From JBBQWZ01 sp038210135 (GTDB lineage Bacteria; Acidobacteriota; Terriglobia; Bryobacterales; Bryobacteraceae): DNA of 64,000 nucleotides. Below, in pieces: positions 32,755 through 41,395 of this stretch (position 1 is the first letter of the stretch; every line of letters starts with the position of its first letter). The DNA lies in contig JBBQWZ010000007.1 of NCBI GenBank assembly GCA_038210135.1, positions 62,001 through 126,000 of the forward strand, written 5' to 3'. The position numbers and the translations under genes were made by a program. A model generated the notes under the pieces. It searched no databases. It saw only the letters and a program-made list of their open reading frames with translations, and had not been told where the DNA came from.

Positions 32755-35319
32755 TCAGTCTTCGCGGAGGACTTCCAGGGGCTTTTGGCCTAGGATTCGC
32801 CAGCTGGCCATCCAGCCGGATGCGTTCGCTAAGAACGCTGTGACAAGGGTTGCGGTTAGGGTGGCCCAGGGATCGAACTGGAAGCTGGCGTCTAGGAAGC
32901 GGGTTAGCATCAGGCTCGAGAAGACGCTGGCCATCAGGCTTCCTAGCAAGCCGGCTACGGCTCCTAGCGTCAGGAATTCTACCGAAAAGATTTTCGCGAT
33001 GTGCTGCCGGGTGGCTCCCAGGGTTTTTAAGATGACGACTTCGCGCACGCGGCGGAAGCGGGTTCCGGCGACGGCTGAGGCGAGGATGATGACTCCGGCG
33101 AGGATCGCGAAGGCGGACAGGAAGCGGATGACGACGGCGATCTGATCGACGACTTCCTGAATCAGGGCGAGGGCGTCGGCTAAGTTGATCACGGTCACGG
33201 TGGGGAATTTCTCGTAGGCGGCGCGTTGGAGATTCGCGACGTCGGGGGCGCGCATGCGGATTCCGCCGTAGTACATGGTCGGCAAGCCGGCGAGTGCTTG
33301 CGGGTTGAAGATGAATTCGTTGGCGGCCGAAACGCGGATGGCTTCAGTGATGTGGACGGCGCGGACTTCGGCGACGATGGTGCGGCCGGAGGCGAGGAAT
33401 TCGAGCTTCGCACCGGGCTTCAGGTTGAGAGTCTTCGCGGCGTCTTCCGCGACCGAAACGACGTTGGTGGTTTCGCTGCGGGTCCACCATTTGCCTTCGG
33501 TGACCTTGGTCATATCGGGCTGCTCGGCTTCGAACATGACGGAGCGGGTTTGCAGGAAGCGGCGTGCCCAGCCCTGTAGCTTGAGGTCCTTCAACTGCAC
33601 GCCATTGATGGCGTTGAGCCGGGCGGGCGTAGAGGGGACGAGTTCAGGCGTGCCTTCGATTCCTTTCGAATTCTTCAGCAAATCGAGCATCGCGGGCGCT
33701 TGGGCTTGAGTGATATCGATGAGATAGACATTGGGCATTCCGGGCGGCGCGGTTTTTACGATTTGTTTGATGAGCGAATTCTGGACGAGATAGATGGTGA
33801 GCGTGAACATGACGCCGAGTCCGAGCGCAACGAGAATCGCCTGGGCCTGGCTGCCTTGGCGATAGATGTTGCCCATGCCCTGGCGGACGACGGCGGGCAG
33901 GCGCCAGCGATTCAGAATGGCGCGGACGGTCCGCAAGAGAGCCCAGGCGACGAAAGAAAGGGCAGTGACGCTAGCGGCGAGTCCGCCGATGAAGTAGCCG
34001 CCGAGACGGGCGGAGTCGCTGAGCCACCAGGCGATTCCGCCGAGGCCGACTAAGATGAGGCCGACGGCGGCGAGCGCGGGACGGCCCTGGGCCAGGCGTT
34101 CGCGCCAATTGCGCTTCACTTCGGCGGTATCGCGGCGCAGGATGAGCGCGGGACGGACGCGCCGGATGGCGAGCAGCGGCGGCAGGGTGAAGAGCAAGGT
34201 CGAAAGGACGCCGATGGCAATTCCCTGCAGGGCCGCGATGGGACTCCAACTAGCGCCGAGGGTGAGCTTGAAGAATTTCTCGATCAATACGGGGAGCGTA
34301 TTTTGGATCGCGATTCCGACGGCAACGCCGGCCAAGCCGCCGGCGAAACCGAGCATCAGCGTCTGGATGAGATAGATCTTCATGATCTGAGTGGAGGTCG
34401 CGCCCATGGATTTCATGACGGCGATGTTGTCCATGCGCTGGGCGAGGTGAGCGTGCATGGCCATGCCGACGCCGAGGGCTCCGACGATCAGGGCGATCAG
34501 GCTGACGAGGCTGAGGAAGACGGTGGAGCGGTCGAGTCCGCCGGTGATGATGGGGTGGGTCTGGCGGAAATCGGCGACGAGCGCGTCGGGGAAAGTTTGC
34601 TTGAGTTCCTTGCGGATCTGTTCGACGGACGGCGCGGTGGGCGCCATTTTAAAGAGAAATCGCTGGGCGGCGCGGCTGCCGGCTTTGATGAGTCCGGTGC
34701 GTTCGACGGCATCGCGCGACATCATCAGGCGCAGGCCGATGTTCATGGAGCCGGACATGCGGTCGGGCTCGGAGACGACGAGCGAGCCGATTTTAAATTG
34801 AGCCGCACCGACTTTGATGCTGTCGCCGAGTTTCAGTTTGAGGCGGACGAGAAGGTCCTCGGCGACAGCGACTGTGTCGGGCTGGAGCGCGTCGGCGAGC
34901 GGGATGTCGGGATCGAGCTTCACTTTCCCGTAATAGGGGTAGCGTGTGGGATCGACGGCTTTGATCGAGACCAGAAGGGGCGCGGCGAGCTGACCGGCGG
35001 CATCGGGCGCGCGATCGACCACGGGAGCGGCCATCGAAAAGGTTTCGGTAATTTGGGTGCGTTCGACGCCGCGGGCGGCGAGCGAATCGAGAACTTTTTC
35101 CTGATCCGCGGTGGGCATGACGAACATGCGGGCGGACATATCGCCGGCCATGAGTGTCCGGGCTTCGCGGAGGAGCATGCCGCGGAAAGCGTTCGAGAAG
35201 CCGCGGACTCCGGCGACGCAGCCGACTCCGGCGGCAACGGCGATGACGACGAAGAGGAACTTCGCCATGGACGACCGCGTTTCGCGGAGAGCGATCTTGC
35301 TGGCGGTACGGAGCGTCAC
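32755..35319 (-). CDS. ABC transporter permease, double FtsX domain (YbbP-like)
   Basis: An 854-residue inner-membrane permease of the YbbP/LolCE-MacB class. One N-terminal helix (FLFVVIAVAAGVGCVAGVRGF) precedes a large periplasmic domain. A first FtsX block at about 260-390 (LVSLIALIVGALGVGMAMHAHLAQR, DNIAVMKSMGATSTQIMKIYLIQ in pieces), more helices, and a second FtsX block at about 735-845 (FLSAFAILAGVIILASAVAGTRFRR, VVILKTLGATRQHIAKIF) follow. Such permeases work by mechanotransmission or lipid/lipoprotein extraction rather than a channel. The start overlaps the ATPase gene by 4 bases. Confidence 0.9.
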   Translation of the reverse strand: MTLRTASKIALRETRSSMAKFLFVVIAVAAGVGCVAGVRGFSNAFRGMLLREARTLMAGDMSARMFVMPTADQEKVLDSLAARGVERTQITETFSMAAPVVDRAPDAAGQLAAPLLVSIKAVDPTRYPYYGKVKLDPDIPLADALQPDTVAVAEDLLVRLKLKLGDSIKVGAAQFKIGSLVVSEPDRMSGSMNIGLRLMMSRDAVERTGLIKAGSRAAQRFLFKMAPTAPSVEQIRKELKQTFPDALVADFRQTHPIITGGLDRSTVFLSLVSLIALIVGALGVGMAMHAHLAQRMDNIAVMKSMGATSTQIMKIYLIQTLMLGFAGGLAGVAVGIAIQNTLPVLIEKFFKLTLGASWSPIAALQGIAIGVLSTLLFTLPPLLAIRRVRPALILRRDTAEVKRNWRERLAQGRPALAAVGLILVGLGGIAWWLSDSARLGGYFIGGLAASVTALSFVAWALLRTVRAILNRWRLPAVVRQGMGNIYRQGSQAQAILVALGLGVMFTLTIYLVQNSLIKQIVKTAPPGMPNVYLIDITQAQAPAMLDLLKNSKGIEGTPELVPSTPARLNAINGVQLKDLKLQGWARRFLQTRSVMFEAEQPDMTKVTEGKWWTRSETTNVVSVAEDAAKTLNLKPGAKLEFLASGRTIVAEVRAVHITEAIRVSAANEFIFNPQALAGLPTMYYGGIRMRAPDVANLQRAAYEKFPTVTVINLADALALIQEVVDQIAVVIRFLSAFAILAGVIILASAVAGTRFRRVREVVILKTLGATRQHIAKIFSVEFLTLGAVAGLLGSLMASVFSSLMLTRFLDASFQFDPWATLTATLVTAFLANASGWMASWRILGQKPLEVLRED

Positions 35320-36044
35320 TCGGCCAGCCTTTCGGGCTCGGGCGAAGGTGTTTGTAGATCGTCGCTGACGACGCGGCCATCTTTTAAAGTGATGATGCGG
35401 TCGGCGTAGGCGGCGAGGGCGTTGTCGTGGGTGACGAGGATGAGCGTGGTGCCTTCGCGGCGGTTCAACGAGATGAGGAGATCGAGAACGTGCTGGCCGT
35501 TGGCGGAGTCGAGGTTGCCGGTAGGCTCGTCCGCCATCAGTATGGGCGGCTTGGCCATGAAGGCGCGGGCGAGCGCGACGCGCTGCTGTTCCCCGCCCGA
35601 GAGCTGTACGGGATAGTGATCCATGCGCCCGTCGAGTCCGACATTGCTGAGCAATTCCTGGGCGCGCTTGAGGCCTTCTCGAGTGTCTCCGCCGGCGAGT
35701 TCAAAGGGAAGCAGGACATTCTCTTCCGCGGTGAGGGTCGGCAGAAGTTGATACGACTGGAAGACGAAACCGATTTTCTTGCCGCGTACTTTAGCGAGTG
35801 CGTCTTCGCGGAGTGCGGTGATATCGACCCCGTCGAGAACCACTTTGCCGGAGGTTGGACCGTCGAGGCCGGCGAGCAGACCGAGCAGCGTGCTCTTGCC
35901 GCTACCGGACTGGCCCATGATGGCGACGAACTGGCCAGTGGGAATTTCGAAGTCGATCCCGCGCAGAATATCCACGCGATGGGTGCCGGTGTCGATCGAC
36001 TTCGTGAGGGCCGACACCTGGACAATAGAAGACGGGGAGGGCAT
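35316..36044 (-). CDS. ABC transporter ATP-binding protein (YbbA/LolD-like)
   Basis: A 242-residue ATPase that powers the FtsX-type permease encoded directly downstream. Walker A is GQSGSGKST at about 45-53, the signature LSGGEQQRVALARAF, and Walker B ILMADEPTGNLD. The length and the SxLTKSIDTGTHRVDILRGI start are typical of LolD/MacB/YbbA ATPases. Its start codon is only 8 bases from the divergent esterase gene. The same arrangement (ybbA-ybbP divergent from tesA) is found in E. coli, supporting a conserved functional link. Confidence 0.93.
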   Translation of the reverse strand: MPSPSSIVQVSALTKSIDTGTHRVDILRGIDFEIPTGQFVAIMGQSGSGKSTLLGLLAGLDGPTSGKVVLDGVDITALREDALAKVRGKKIGFVFQSYQLLPTLTAEENVLLPFELAGGDTREGLKRAQELLSNVGLDGRMDHYPVQLSGGEQQRVALARAFMAKPPILMADEPTGNLDSANGQHVLDLLISLNRREGTTLILVTHDNALAAYADRIITLKDGRVVSDDLQTPSPEPERLAE

Positions 36045-36052
36045 CTGTTCTT

Positions 36053-36781
36053 ATGATGGTGACTGAAATGGCTTTCTCCTCCATAGTGGCACGCGGCGGC
36101 TTGGCGCTTCTATTTTTCTTCGTAATGGCGGGATGCGGCGGCAATCCGCCCAAGCCGGAGCCGGAGCGCAAACCGGCGAGTTCGTTGAATCCGAATCCGG
36201 GAGCGTCGTTGCCGCCGGCGGCGGCGGGTGACAAGCGGAAATTGTTTCTGGCATTCGGCGACAGCCTGACGGCGGGATTCGGCGTAGAGCCGGGCAGGAG
36301 TTATCCGGACGAATTGCAGAAGTTAGTGGATGCGGACAAGAAGCCGTGGCGGGTGGTGAATGCGGGGATCAGCGGCGAGACCACATCGGGCGGGCTGAAT
36401 CGGGTGGAATCGATCATCGAGCAGAAGCCGGCGGTGGTGTTGTTGGAACTGGGCGGCAACGATGGGTTACGGGGGATTCCACTGGCGTCGACGGCGGCGA
36501 ACATGGAAGCGATGATCCAGAAGTTGATGGCGTCCGGCGCGAAGGTGGTGATTGCGGGGATGACGCTGCCGCCCAATTACGGGCCGGATTACATCCACGA
36601 ATTCGAACAAATCTACGTTTTGCTGGCGGCGAAATATCGGTTGGCTCGGATTCCGTTTTTGCTCGAAGGCGTCGCGACGGTGCCTGGATTGATGCAGCAG
36701 GACGGCATTCATCCGACGGCGGAAGGTCAGGCGATTGTGGCGAAGACGGTGTACAAGACGGTGAAGCCGCTGCTGGATTGA
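36053..36781 (+). CDS. GDSL lipase/arylesterase lipoprotein (TesA-like)
   Basis: A 242-residue SGNH hydrolase. The N-terminus is a lipoprotein signal: hydrophobic LALLFFFVMAGC with the lipobox Cys near residue 28, then a proline-rich linker (KPEPERKPASSLNPNPG). Catalytic blocks: GDSLTAG (nucleophile Ser), NAGISGETTSGG (block II), GGNDGLRG (block III) and DGIHPTAEGQ (Asp/His). It is likely anchored in a membrane facing the periplasm, hydrolysing acyl esters or thioesters. ATG at 36053, 36056 or 36068 could each be the start. It is divergent from the ABC exporter, as is tesA in proteobacteria. Confidence 0.9.
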   Translation: MMVTEMAFSSIVARGGLALLFFFVMAGCGGNPPKPEPERKPASSLNPNPGASLPPAAAGDKRKLFLAFGDSLTAGFGVEPGRSYPDELQKLVDADKKPWRVVNAGISGETTSGGLNRVESIIEQKPAVVLLELGGNDGLRGIPLASTAANMEAMIQKLMASGAKVVIAGMTLPPNYGPDYIHEFEQIYVLLAAKYRLARIPFLLEGVATVPGLMQQDGIHPTAEGQAIVAKTVYKTVKPLLD

Positions 36782-36797
36782 GGCGAAGCTAAAAGGC

Positions 36798-37151
36798 ATG
36801 TTGCGTTGGATTTTTGTCGTGCTTGCTTTGCCGGCTGCGCCTGCGGCGGCGAAAGTGAAATTCGTGCGCGACGTGAAGCCGATTCTTGAGAATCACTGCG
36901 TCCGGTGCCACGGCAACGGCGCTGCGATGCGCGGATTGCGGTTGGACAACCGAGAGCGGGCGTGGATGGCGATCGTGAAAAAGCAGCCCGAGGACAGCCG
37001 CGTGTATCTGGCGTCGCGGTCGAAATTTATGCCACCGGGCGACCGGAAGCTGACGCCGACGGAACTCGAAACGATGCGGCTGTGGATCCTCGAAGGCGCG
37101 AAGTGGCCGAAGGGCGTGGTTCTCGAAGGCAAGAATCCTTTTTTGAAATAA
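36798..37151 (+). CDS. Small c-type cytochrome (planctomycete/acidobacterial type)
   Basis: A 117-residue exported protein. Signal peptide about 1-18 (WIFVVLALPAAPAAA). The heme-attachment motif CVRCH is at about residues 34-38, preceded by VKFVRDVKPILENH, the typical start of PSCyt1-like domains; RSKFMPPGDRKLT gives the likely axial Met. The end (LRLWILEGAKWPKG-like) also fits the family. It carries electrons in the periplasm; partners unknown. It follows the esterase by 16 bases and may be co-transcribed. Confidence 0.88.
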   Translation: MLRWIFVVLALPAAPAAAKVKFVRDVKPILENHCVRCHGNGAAMRGLRLDNRERAWMAIVKKQPEDSRVYLASRSKFMPPGDRKLTPTELETMRLWILEGAKWPKGVVLEGKNPFLK

Positions 37152-37209
37152 TGCGGCCTGAAATGATGCCTGGTTCGCGGCGCACGGTGGACTGGGATAA
37201 TGGAGTGGC

Positions 37210-39540
37210 TTGCCATTCACCGATCGCGATCTCATTGCCCATATTTCAAAGCTTCCGCACGCGCGCGGCACGTTTAAGCAACTGGTGCGCGAGCTGGCTT
37301 CGAAGGATAGCTCGAAAGAATGGATCGATCAGGCGCTCGACCGGCTGACGGCGACGGGCGAACTGATCGAAACAAAAAACGGACATTACGTTGTGACTGC
37401 GCAGAGCCGTGAATACGCGGTCGGGCGGCTGAACGTGCACCGCGACGGGTATGCCTTTCTAATTCCGGATACGCGTTCGACGCAGTACACAGGCGATATC
37501 TACATTCCGAAATCGGATGCGGGACGGGCGATGCACGGCGACCGCGTGATCGTGCACATTTCGCGGATCGAGGCCGGCGGCAAGGCGGATGGCGAGCTGG
37601 TCCGGATTCTGGCGCGGGCGCAACGGACGGTGGTGGGCGAATTCCGCAAGCGGGCTCGGGGTGCGTACGTGGTGCCACACGATCCGCGGATTCAGCAGTG
37701 GATTCAAATTCCAGAGGGCCTAGAGGTTCCAGACGCGGGCAAGCAGCCGAAGGGTCCGGAAGGACCGCTGTGGGCGGCTCCGCCGAATCCGGATCGGGTG
37801 GGCGCGATGCCGGTGGTGGTGAAGACGCTCGACGATCTGGACGGCATGATCGTCAACGTCGAGATCCTCGAATTTCCAGAAGACGGCGGCAGCGGCGTGG
37901 GTCGGGTCCACGAGATTCTGGGGCACCCGGACGACTTCGGCGTGGACGTCGAAGTGGTGATCCGCAAGCATCACATCCCGCATCGATTTCCGGAGCCAGT
38001 GCTGGCGCAGGCGCGCGGGATTCCGTCGGAGATTGGGGCGACGGATCTCGAAGGGCGGCGCGATTTCCGCAGCCTCGATATCGTGACCATCGACGGCGAG
38101 ACGGCGCGCGATTTCGACGATGCGGTGCATGTCGAGAAGCTCGAAAACGGAAACTGGGCGTTGCAGGTCCATATCGCGGATGTCAGCCATTATGTGCGGC
38201 CGGGATCGGCGATTGACCATGAAGCGGCGTTCCGCGGGACCAGCGTTTATTTTCCGGATCGCGCGGTTCCGATGCTGCCGGTGGAGCTTTCAACCGACAT
38301 CTGCTCGCTGCGTCCGGATGTGGATCGTTTGGTTTTGAGCGCGCTGCTCGAACTCGATCATAAAGGCGATGTGGTTTCGCAGGCTTTCTGCCGCGGCGTG
38401 ATCCGCAGCGCGTTCCGAATGACGTACACGGGCGTCCACCGGATTCTTGAAGAGAACGAGCCGCACCCCTTGAAGGCGCGGTTTGAAGCGATGCAAGAAC
38501 TGGCGCTGATTCTGAACCGGAAGCGGGTGAAGCGCGGCTCGATCGATTTCGATTTGCCGGAAGCGTTGATTGAATTCGACGAATTCGGCGAGATGACGGG
38601 CGTGAAGCGGAGTCCGCGAAACGTGGCGCATCGGCTGATCGAAGAGTTCATGCTGGCGGCGAATGAAGCGGTGGCGAGCCACATCGAGAACGCGGAGATT
38701 CCGTCGATTTATCGAATCCACGAGCCGCCGGACGGCAAGCGGGTGATGGACTTCGAAGAGGTCGCGGCGAAGTTCGGCGTCTCGTTGGGCGTCGGCGCGA
38801 TCCCGGTAAAGCGCTTTCCGATGATGGTGCGAAACCGGGATGGATCGAAAACGCGGCGGGCGTTGACGATCCCGGATGCGGAAATCGCGGTGACTTCGCG
38901 AATGTATCAGAAGCTGGTGGCGAAGATCGCGGGCAAACCGGAAGAGCGGATTCTGAGCTACCTGATGCTACGTTCGCTGAAGCAGGCGCGGTATTCCGAG
39001 CGCAACGTTGGGCATTTCGCGCTGGCGGCGCCGAGCTACACGCACTTCACTTCGCCGATCCGGCGGTATCCGGATTTGATCGTGCATCGCATTCTGAAGA
39101 CGATGCTCGATGGCGTTCCGCCGAGGTTGTCGGAAGGCGAGTTGCACGCGATCGCGACCGATACATCCGATACGGAACGGCGGGCCGCGGAGGCCGAGCG
39201 CGAGTTGGTGGAGTGGAAGAAAGCGAAGTTCATGATCGATCGCGTGGGCGATGAATTCAGCGGGTTGATTATTTCCACGACGAGGTTCGGATTCTTCGTC
39301 GAGTTGAACGATTTGTTTGTCGAGGGATTGGTGCCGCTCGACACGCTGCCGGGGGATCGTTACATGTACAACGAGACGACGCGGAAGATTGTTGGGCAGC
39401 GGAGCAAGCGGACGTTTTCGATGGGCGACGCGGTGGAGGTCCGGCTGGATCGGGTAGATGCGGTGGAAAAGAAACTCAACTTTTCGATCGTCGAACCGCG
39501 GGGCGGGGGACGGGTACGCCGCGGCGAACGGCGTTCATAG
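37210..39540 (+). CDS. rnr: Ribonuclease R
   Basis: A 776-residue RNB-family 3'-5' exoribonuclease that degrades structured RNA. Order: winged-helix N-terminus (FKQLVRELASKD), cold-shock/OB domains (YIPKSDAGRAMHGDRVIVHI), the catalytic RNB domain (TIDGETARDFDDAVHVEKL with the metal-binding aspartates; HIADVSHYVRPGSAID; ARYSERNVGHFALAAPSYTHFTSPIRRYPDL in short pieces), and a C-terminal S1 domain (GDEFSGLIISTTRFGFFVEL). The start is a TTG at 37210, preceded by GGAG; it gives a normal family length. Twelve bases after it begins a toxin-antitoxin pair. Confidence 0.95.
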   Translation: MPFTDRDLIAHISKLPHARGTFKQLVRELASKDSSKEWIDQALDRLTATGELIETKNGHYVVTAQSREYAVGRLNVHRDGYAFLIPDTRSTQYTGDIYIPKSDAGRAMHGDRVIVHISRIEAGGKADGELVRILARAQRTVVGEFRKRARGAYVVPHDPRIQQWIQIPEGLEVPDAGKQPKGPEGPLWAAPPNPDRVGAMPVVVKTLDDLDGMIVNVEILEFPEDGGSGVGRVHEILGHPDDFGVDVEVVIRKHHIPHRFPEPVLAQARGIPSEIGATDLEGRRDFRSLDIVTIDGETARDFDDAVHVEKLENGNWALQVHIADVSHYVRPGSAIDHEAAFRGTSVYFPDRAVPMLPVELSTDICSLRPDVDRLVLSALLELDHKGDVVSQAFCRGVIRSAFRMTYTGVHRILEENEPHPLKARFEAMQELALILNRKRVKRGSIDFDLPEALIEFDEFGEMTGVKRSPRNVAHRLIEEFMLAANEAVASHIENAEIPSIYRIHEPPDGKRVMDFEEVAAKFGVSLGVGAIPVKRFPMMVRNRDGSKTRRALTIPDAEIAVTSRMYQKLVAKIAGKPEERILSYLMLRSLKQARYSERNVGHFALAAPSYTHFTSPIRRYPDLIVHRILKTMLDGVPPRLSEGELHAIATDTSDTERRAAEAERELVEWKKAKFMIDRVGDEFSGLIISTTRFGFFVELNDLFVEGLVPLDTLPGDRYMYNETTRKIVGQRSKRTFSMGDAVEVRLDRVDAVEKKLNFSIVEPRGGGRVRRGERRS

Positions 39541-39552
39541 GATAATGAAGTT

Positions 39553-39948
39553 GTGCCTGCCAGCAATAAAAAGGTAAAGGTATTCGTCGATTCCGACGGA
39601 CGGTTAACGGAGCTGCTCCGCAGGTTGAAGGTCGAAACCGTCAAGTCTCCGGTCGCGGGACCGGGCGCAAAAGGAGACTTCTTTCAGCTTGCCGCTTCCG
39701 GCCAAGACGCGCCAAGGCTGGTGATCCCGGACAAAACGGCGCGCCGCAAGACGGGCCCGAGGTTGTCGTCCGCGCTCTTGCAGCATGCGATTGAAGTGTT
39801 TGGATCGGAAGCGGCGGCGAGACGGTGGATGTCTCACGAATGCGGTTCGCTAAATAATCGCACGCCGCTCGAAGTGATTCATTCGGACGCCAACGAAGCC
39901 GAGGTAGAGCGCATCCTGAGCTGCATCGACTACGGCATGATTGCATAG
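39553..39948 (+). CDS. Xre/MbcA/ParS-type antitoxin (DUF2384)
   Basis: A 131-residue protein starting with GTG. The C-terminal half is the toxin-binding DUF2384 domain: HAIEVFGSEAAARRWMSHECGSLNNRTPLEVI and VERILSCIDYGMIA. The N-terminal half lacks an obvious strong helix-turn-helix and is basic, but probably binds DNA. It would neutralise the RES toxin encoded three bases downstream and repress the operon. The gene follows rnr by only 12 bases, so it may also be read from the rnr transcript. Confidence 0.85.
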   Translation: MPASNKKVKVFVDSDGRLTELLRRLKVETVKSPVAGPGAKGDFFQLAASGQDAPRLVIPDKTARRKTGPRLSSALLQHAIEVFGSEAAARRWMSHECGSLNNRTPLEVIHSDANEAEVERILSCIDYGMIA

Positions 39949-39951
39949 CGC

Positions 39952-40452
39952 ATGCTGTGCTGGCGGATCGCAAGACGGCGATATGCCGATCTCTCCGGTT
40001 CGGGCGGCCTGAAGGCTGCCGGACGATGGCATCGCGTCGATCAGCCGGTGATTTATGCCGCGACGTCCATCGCTCTCGCGGCACTCGAATATGCGGTCCA
40101 CACCATCGACCGGCCTGTCGACAGTGTGTTGATGACGATTGCGATGCCGCCAGATTCCATCCTAAACATTGAAGCGTATCTGTCAGGTCCCTTGCCAGGA
40201 AACTGGGCGTTTGTCGAAACCCAGACGCAGCACATCGGAACGGAGTGGCTGCAGTCTAAAGCATCCATTGCGCTCGAAGTGCCGTCGATCGTCATCCCGC
40301 TCGAGCGGAATTTAATTTTGAACCCGCTGCATCCTAGATTCGGGCAGGTGCGGGTGGAAGACATCGTACCGTTCTTCTTCGATCCCAGAATCTTTCAGAC
40401 GGGTCTTCGCGCCAAGCCCAAGCTGCGATCCATCACGAAGAAACCATCGTAA
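39952..40452 (+). CDS. RES-domain toxin (NAD+-degrading)
   Basis: A 166-residue protein. The RES family signature is present: CWRIARRRYADLSGSGGLKAAGRWHRVDQPVIYAATSIALAALEYAVH in short pieces, including the conserved Arg near the N-terminus, GRW, Tyr in VIYAA, and Glu in LEYAVH. Characterised RES toxins deplete NAD+ by phosphorolysis or hydrolysis and stop growth. The length is normal, with no sign of decay. It forms a type II module with the antitoxin gene just upstream. Confidence 0.88.
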   Translation: MLCWRIARRRYADLSGSGGLKAAGRWHRVDQPVIYAATSIALAALEYAVHTIDRPVDSVLMTIAMPPDSILNIEAYLSGPLPGNWAFVETQTQHIGTEWLQSKASIALEVPSIVIPLERNLILNPLHPRFGQVRVEDIVPFFFDPRIFQTGLRAKPKLRSITKKPS

Positions 40453-40480
40453 TCATTCTGAAACGCGCGACGACCGTATC

Positions 40481-41395
40481 ATGGAAGTGATGTCCATCAT
40501 GCAGCCCTTTCGCGTCGGCCTGGTCCAACTTTCGTGTTCGACTGACGCGCAGGAGAATCTGGAAAAAGCGATAGACCGCTGCCGCGAGGCCGCCAAACGC
40601 GGCGCGCAGGTGATTTGCCTTCCCGAGCTATTTCGATCGCAATATTTCTGCCGGGAAGAACACGCCGACTTGTTCGACTTGGCGGAGTCGATTCCGGGGC
40701 CGTCTACGGACGTGCTTGGGAAAGTAGCGAAGGAACACAAGGTCGTCATCGTAGCGAGTCTATTTGAGCGCCGCGCTCCAGGTTTGTATCACAACACGGC
40801 GGCGATTCTGGGGACGGACGGCAACATCATGGGGCTATACCGGAAGATGCATATTCCGGACGATCCGCTGTATTTCGAGAAGTTTTATTTCACGCCCGGC
40901 GATTTGGGCTTCGTGAATTTCGATACGCCGTTTGCGCGACTGGGCGTGCTGGTTTGCTGGGATCAGTGGTATCCGGAAGGAGCGCGTATAGCGGCGCTTT
41001 CGGGCGCGAACATCCTGTTTTATCCGACGGCAATCGGTTGGCATCCGCACGAGAAAGCGGAATACGGTCCGGCGCAGCTGGACGCCTGGAAGACGATTCA
41101 GCGGTCGCATGCGATCGCGAATGGCGTGTTCGTCGCGGCGGTGAACCGGGTGGGCTATGAGGGTCCGCCGCCGGACGTGAATCCGGGCGGAAAGACGGGA
41201 CTCGAATTTTGGGGCAATAGTTTTCTGGCGGATCCGTTTGGGCAGCTGCTCGAAAGTGCGTCGAGCGATCAAGAAGAAATTCTGATTCACGAGTGCGATC
41301 CGAAGAAGGCGGAAGAGATTCGGCGGAATTGGCCGTTCCTGCGGGATCGCCGGATTGACGCCTATGGGCCGATTCTGAACCGATGGAACGGATGA
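40481..41395 (+). CDS. aguB: N-carbamoylputrescine amidase
   Basis: A 304-residue nitrilase-family amidase that converts N-carbamoylputrescine to putrescine, CO2 and ammonia. The catalytic triad is visible: Glu in CLPELFRSQYF, Lys in YRKMHIPDDP and Cys in LVCWDQWYPE. The surrounding residues (FYFTPGDLGF, YPTAIGWHP) fit the AguB group. Start candidates are ATGs at 40481, 40490 and 40499. It overlaps the agmatine deiminase gene by 13 bases, so the two enzymes of the agmatine route to putrescine are co-expressed. Confidence 0.93.
   Translation: MEVMSIMQPFRVGLVQLSCSTDAQENLEKAIDRCREAAKRGAQVICLPELFRSQYFCREEHADLFDLAESIPGPSTDVLGKVAKEHKVVIVASLFERRAPGLYHNTAAILGTDGNIMGLYRKMHIPDDPLYFEKFYFTPGDLGFVNFDTPFARLGVLVCWDQWYPEGARIAALSGANILFYPTAIGWHPHEKAEYGPAQLDAWKTIQRSHAIANGVFVAAVNRVGYEGPPPDVNPGGKTGLEFWGNSFLADPFGQLLESASSDQEEILIHECDPKKAEEIRRNWPFLRDRRIDAYGPILNRWNG

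Noticed and set aside
34303..35409. 368-residue plus-strand open frame opposite the ABC permease
   Set aside because: Antisense shadow, rich in Gly, Asp and Glu; the minus-strand permease has clear FtsX domains.
37210..40452. Prophage or defence island around the toxin-antitoxin genes
   Set aside because: No integrase, phage or further defence genes nearby; neighbours are housekeeping and polyamine genes.
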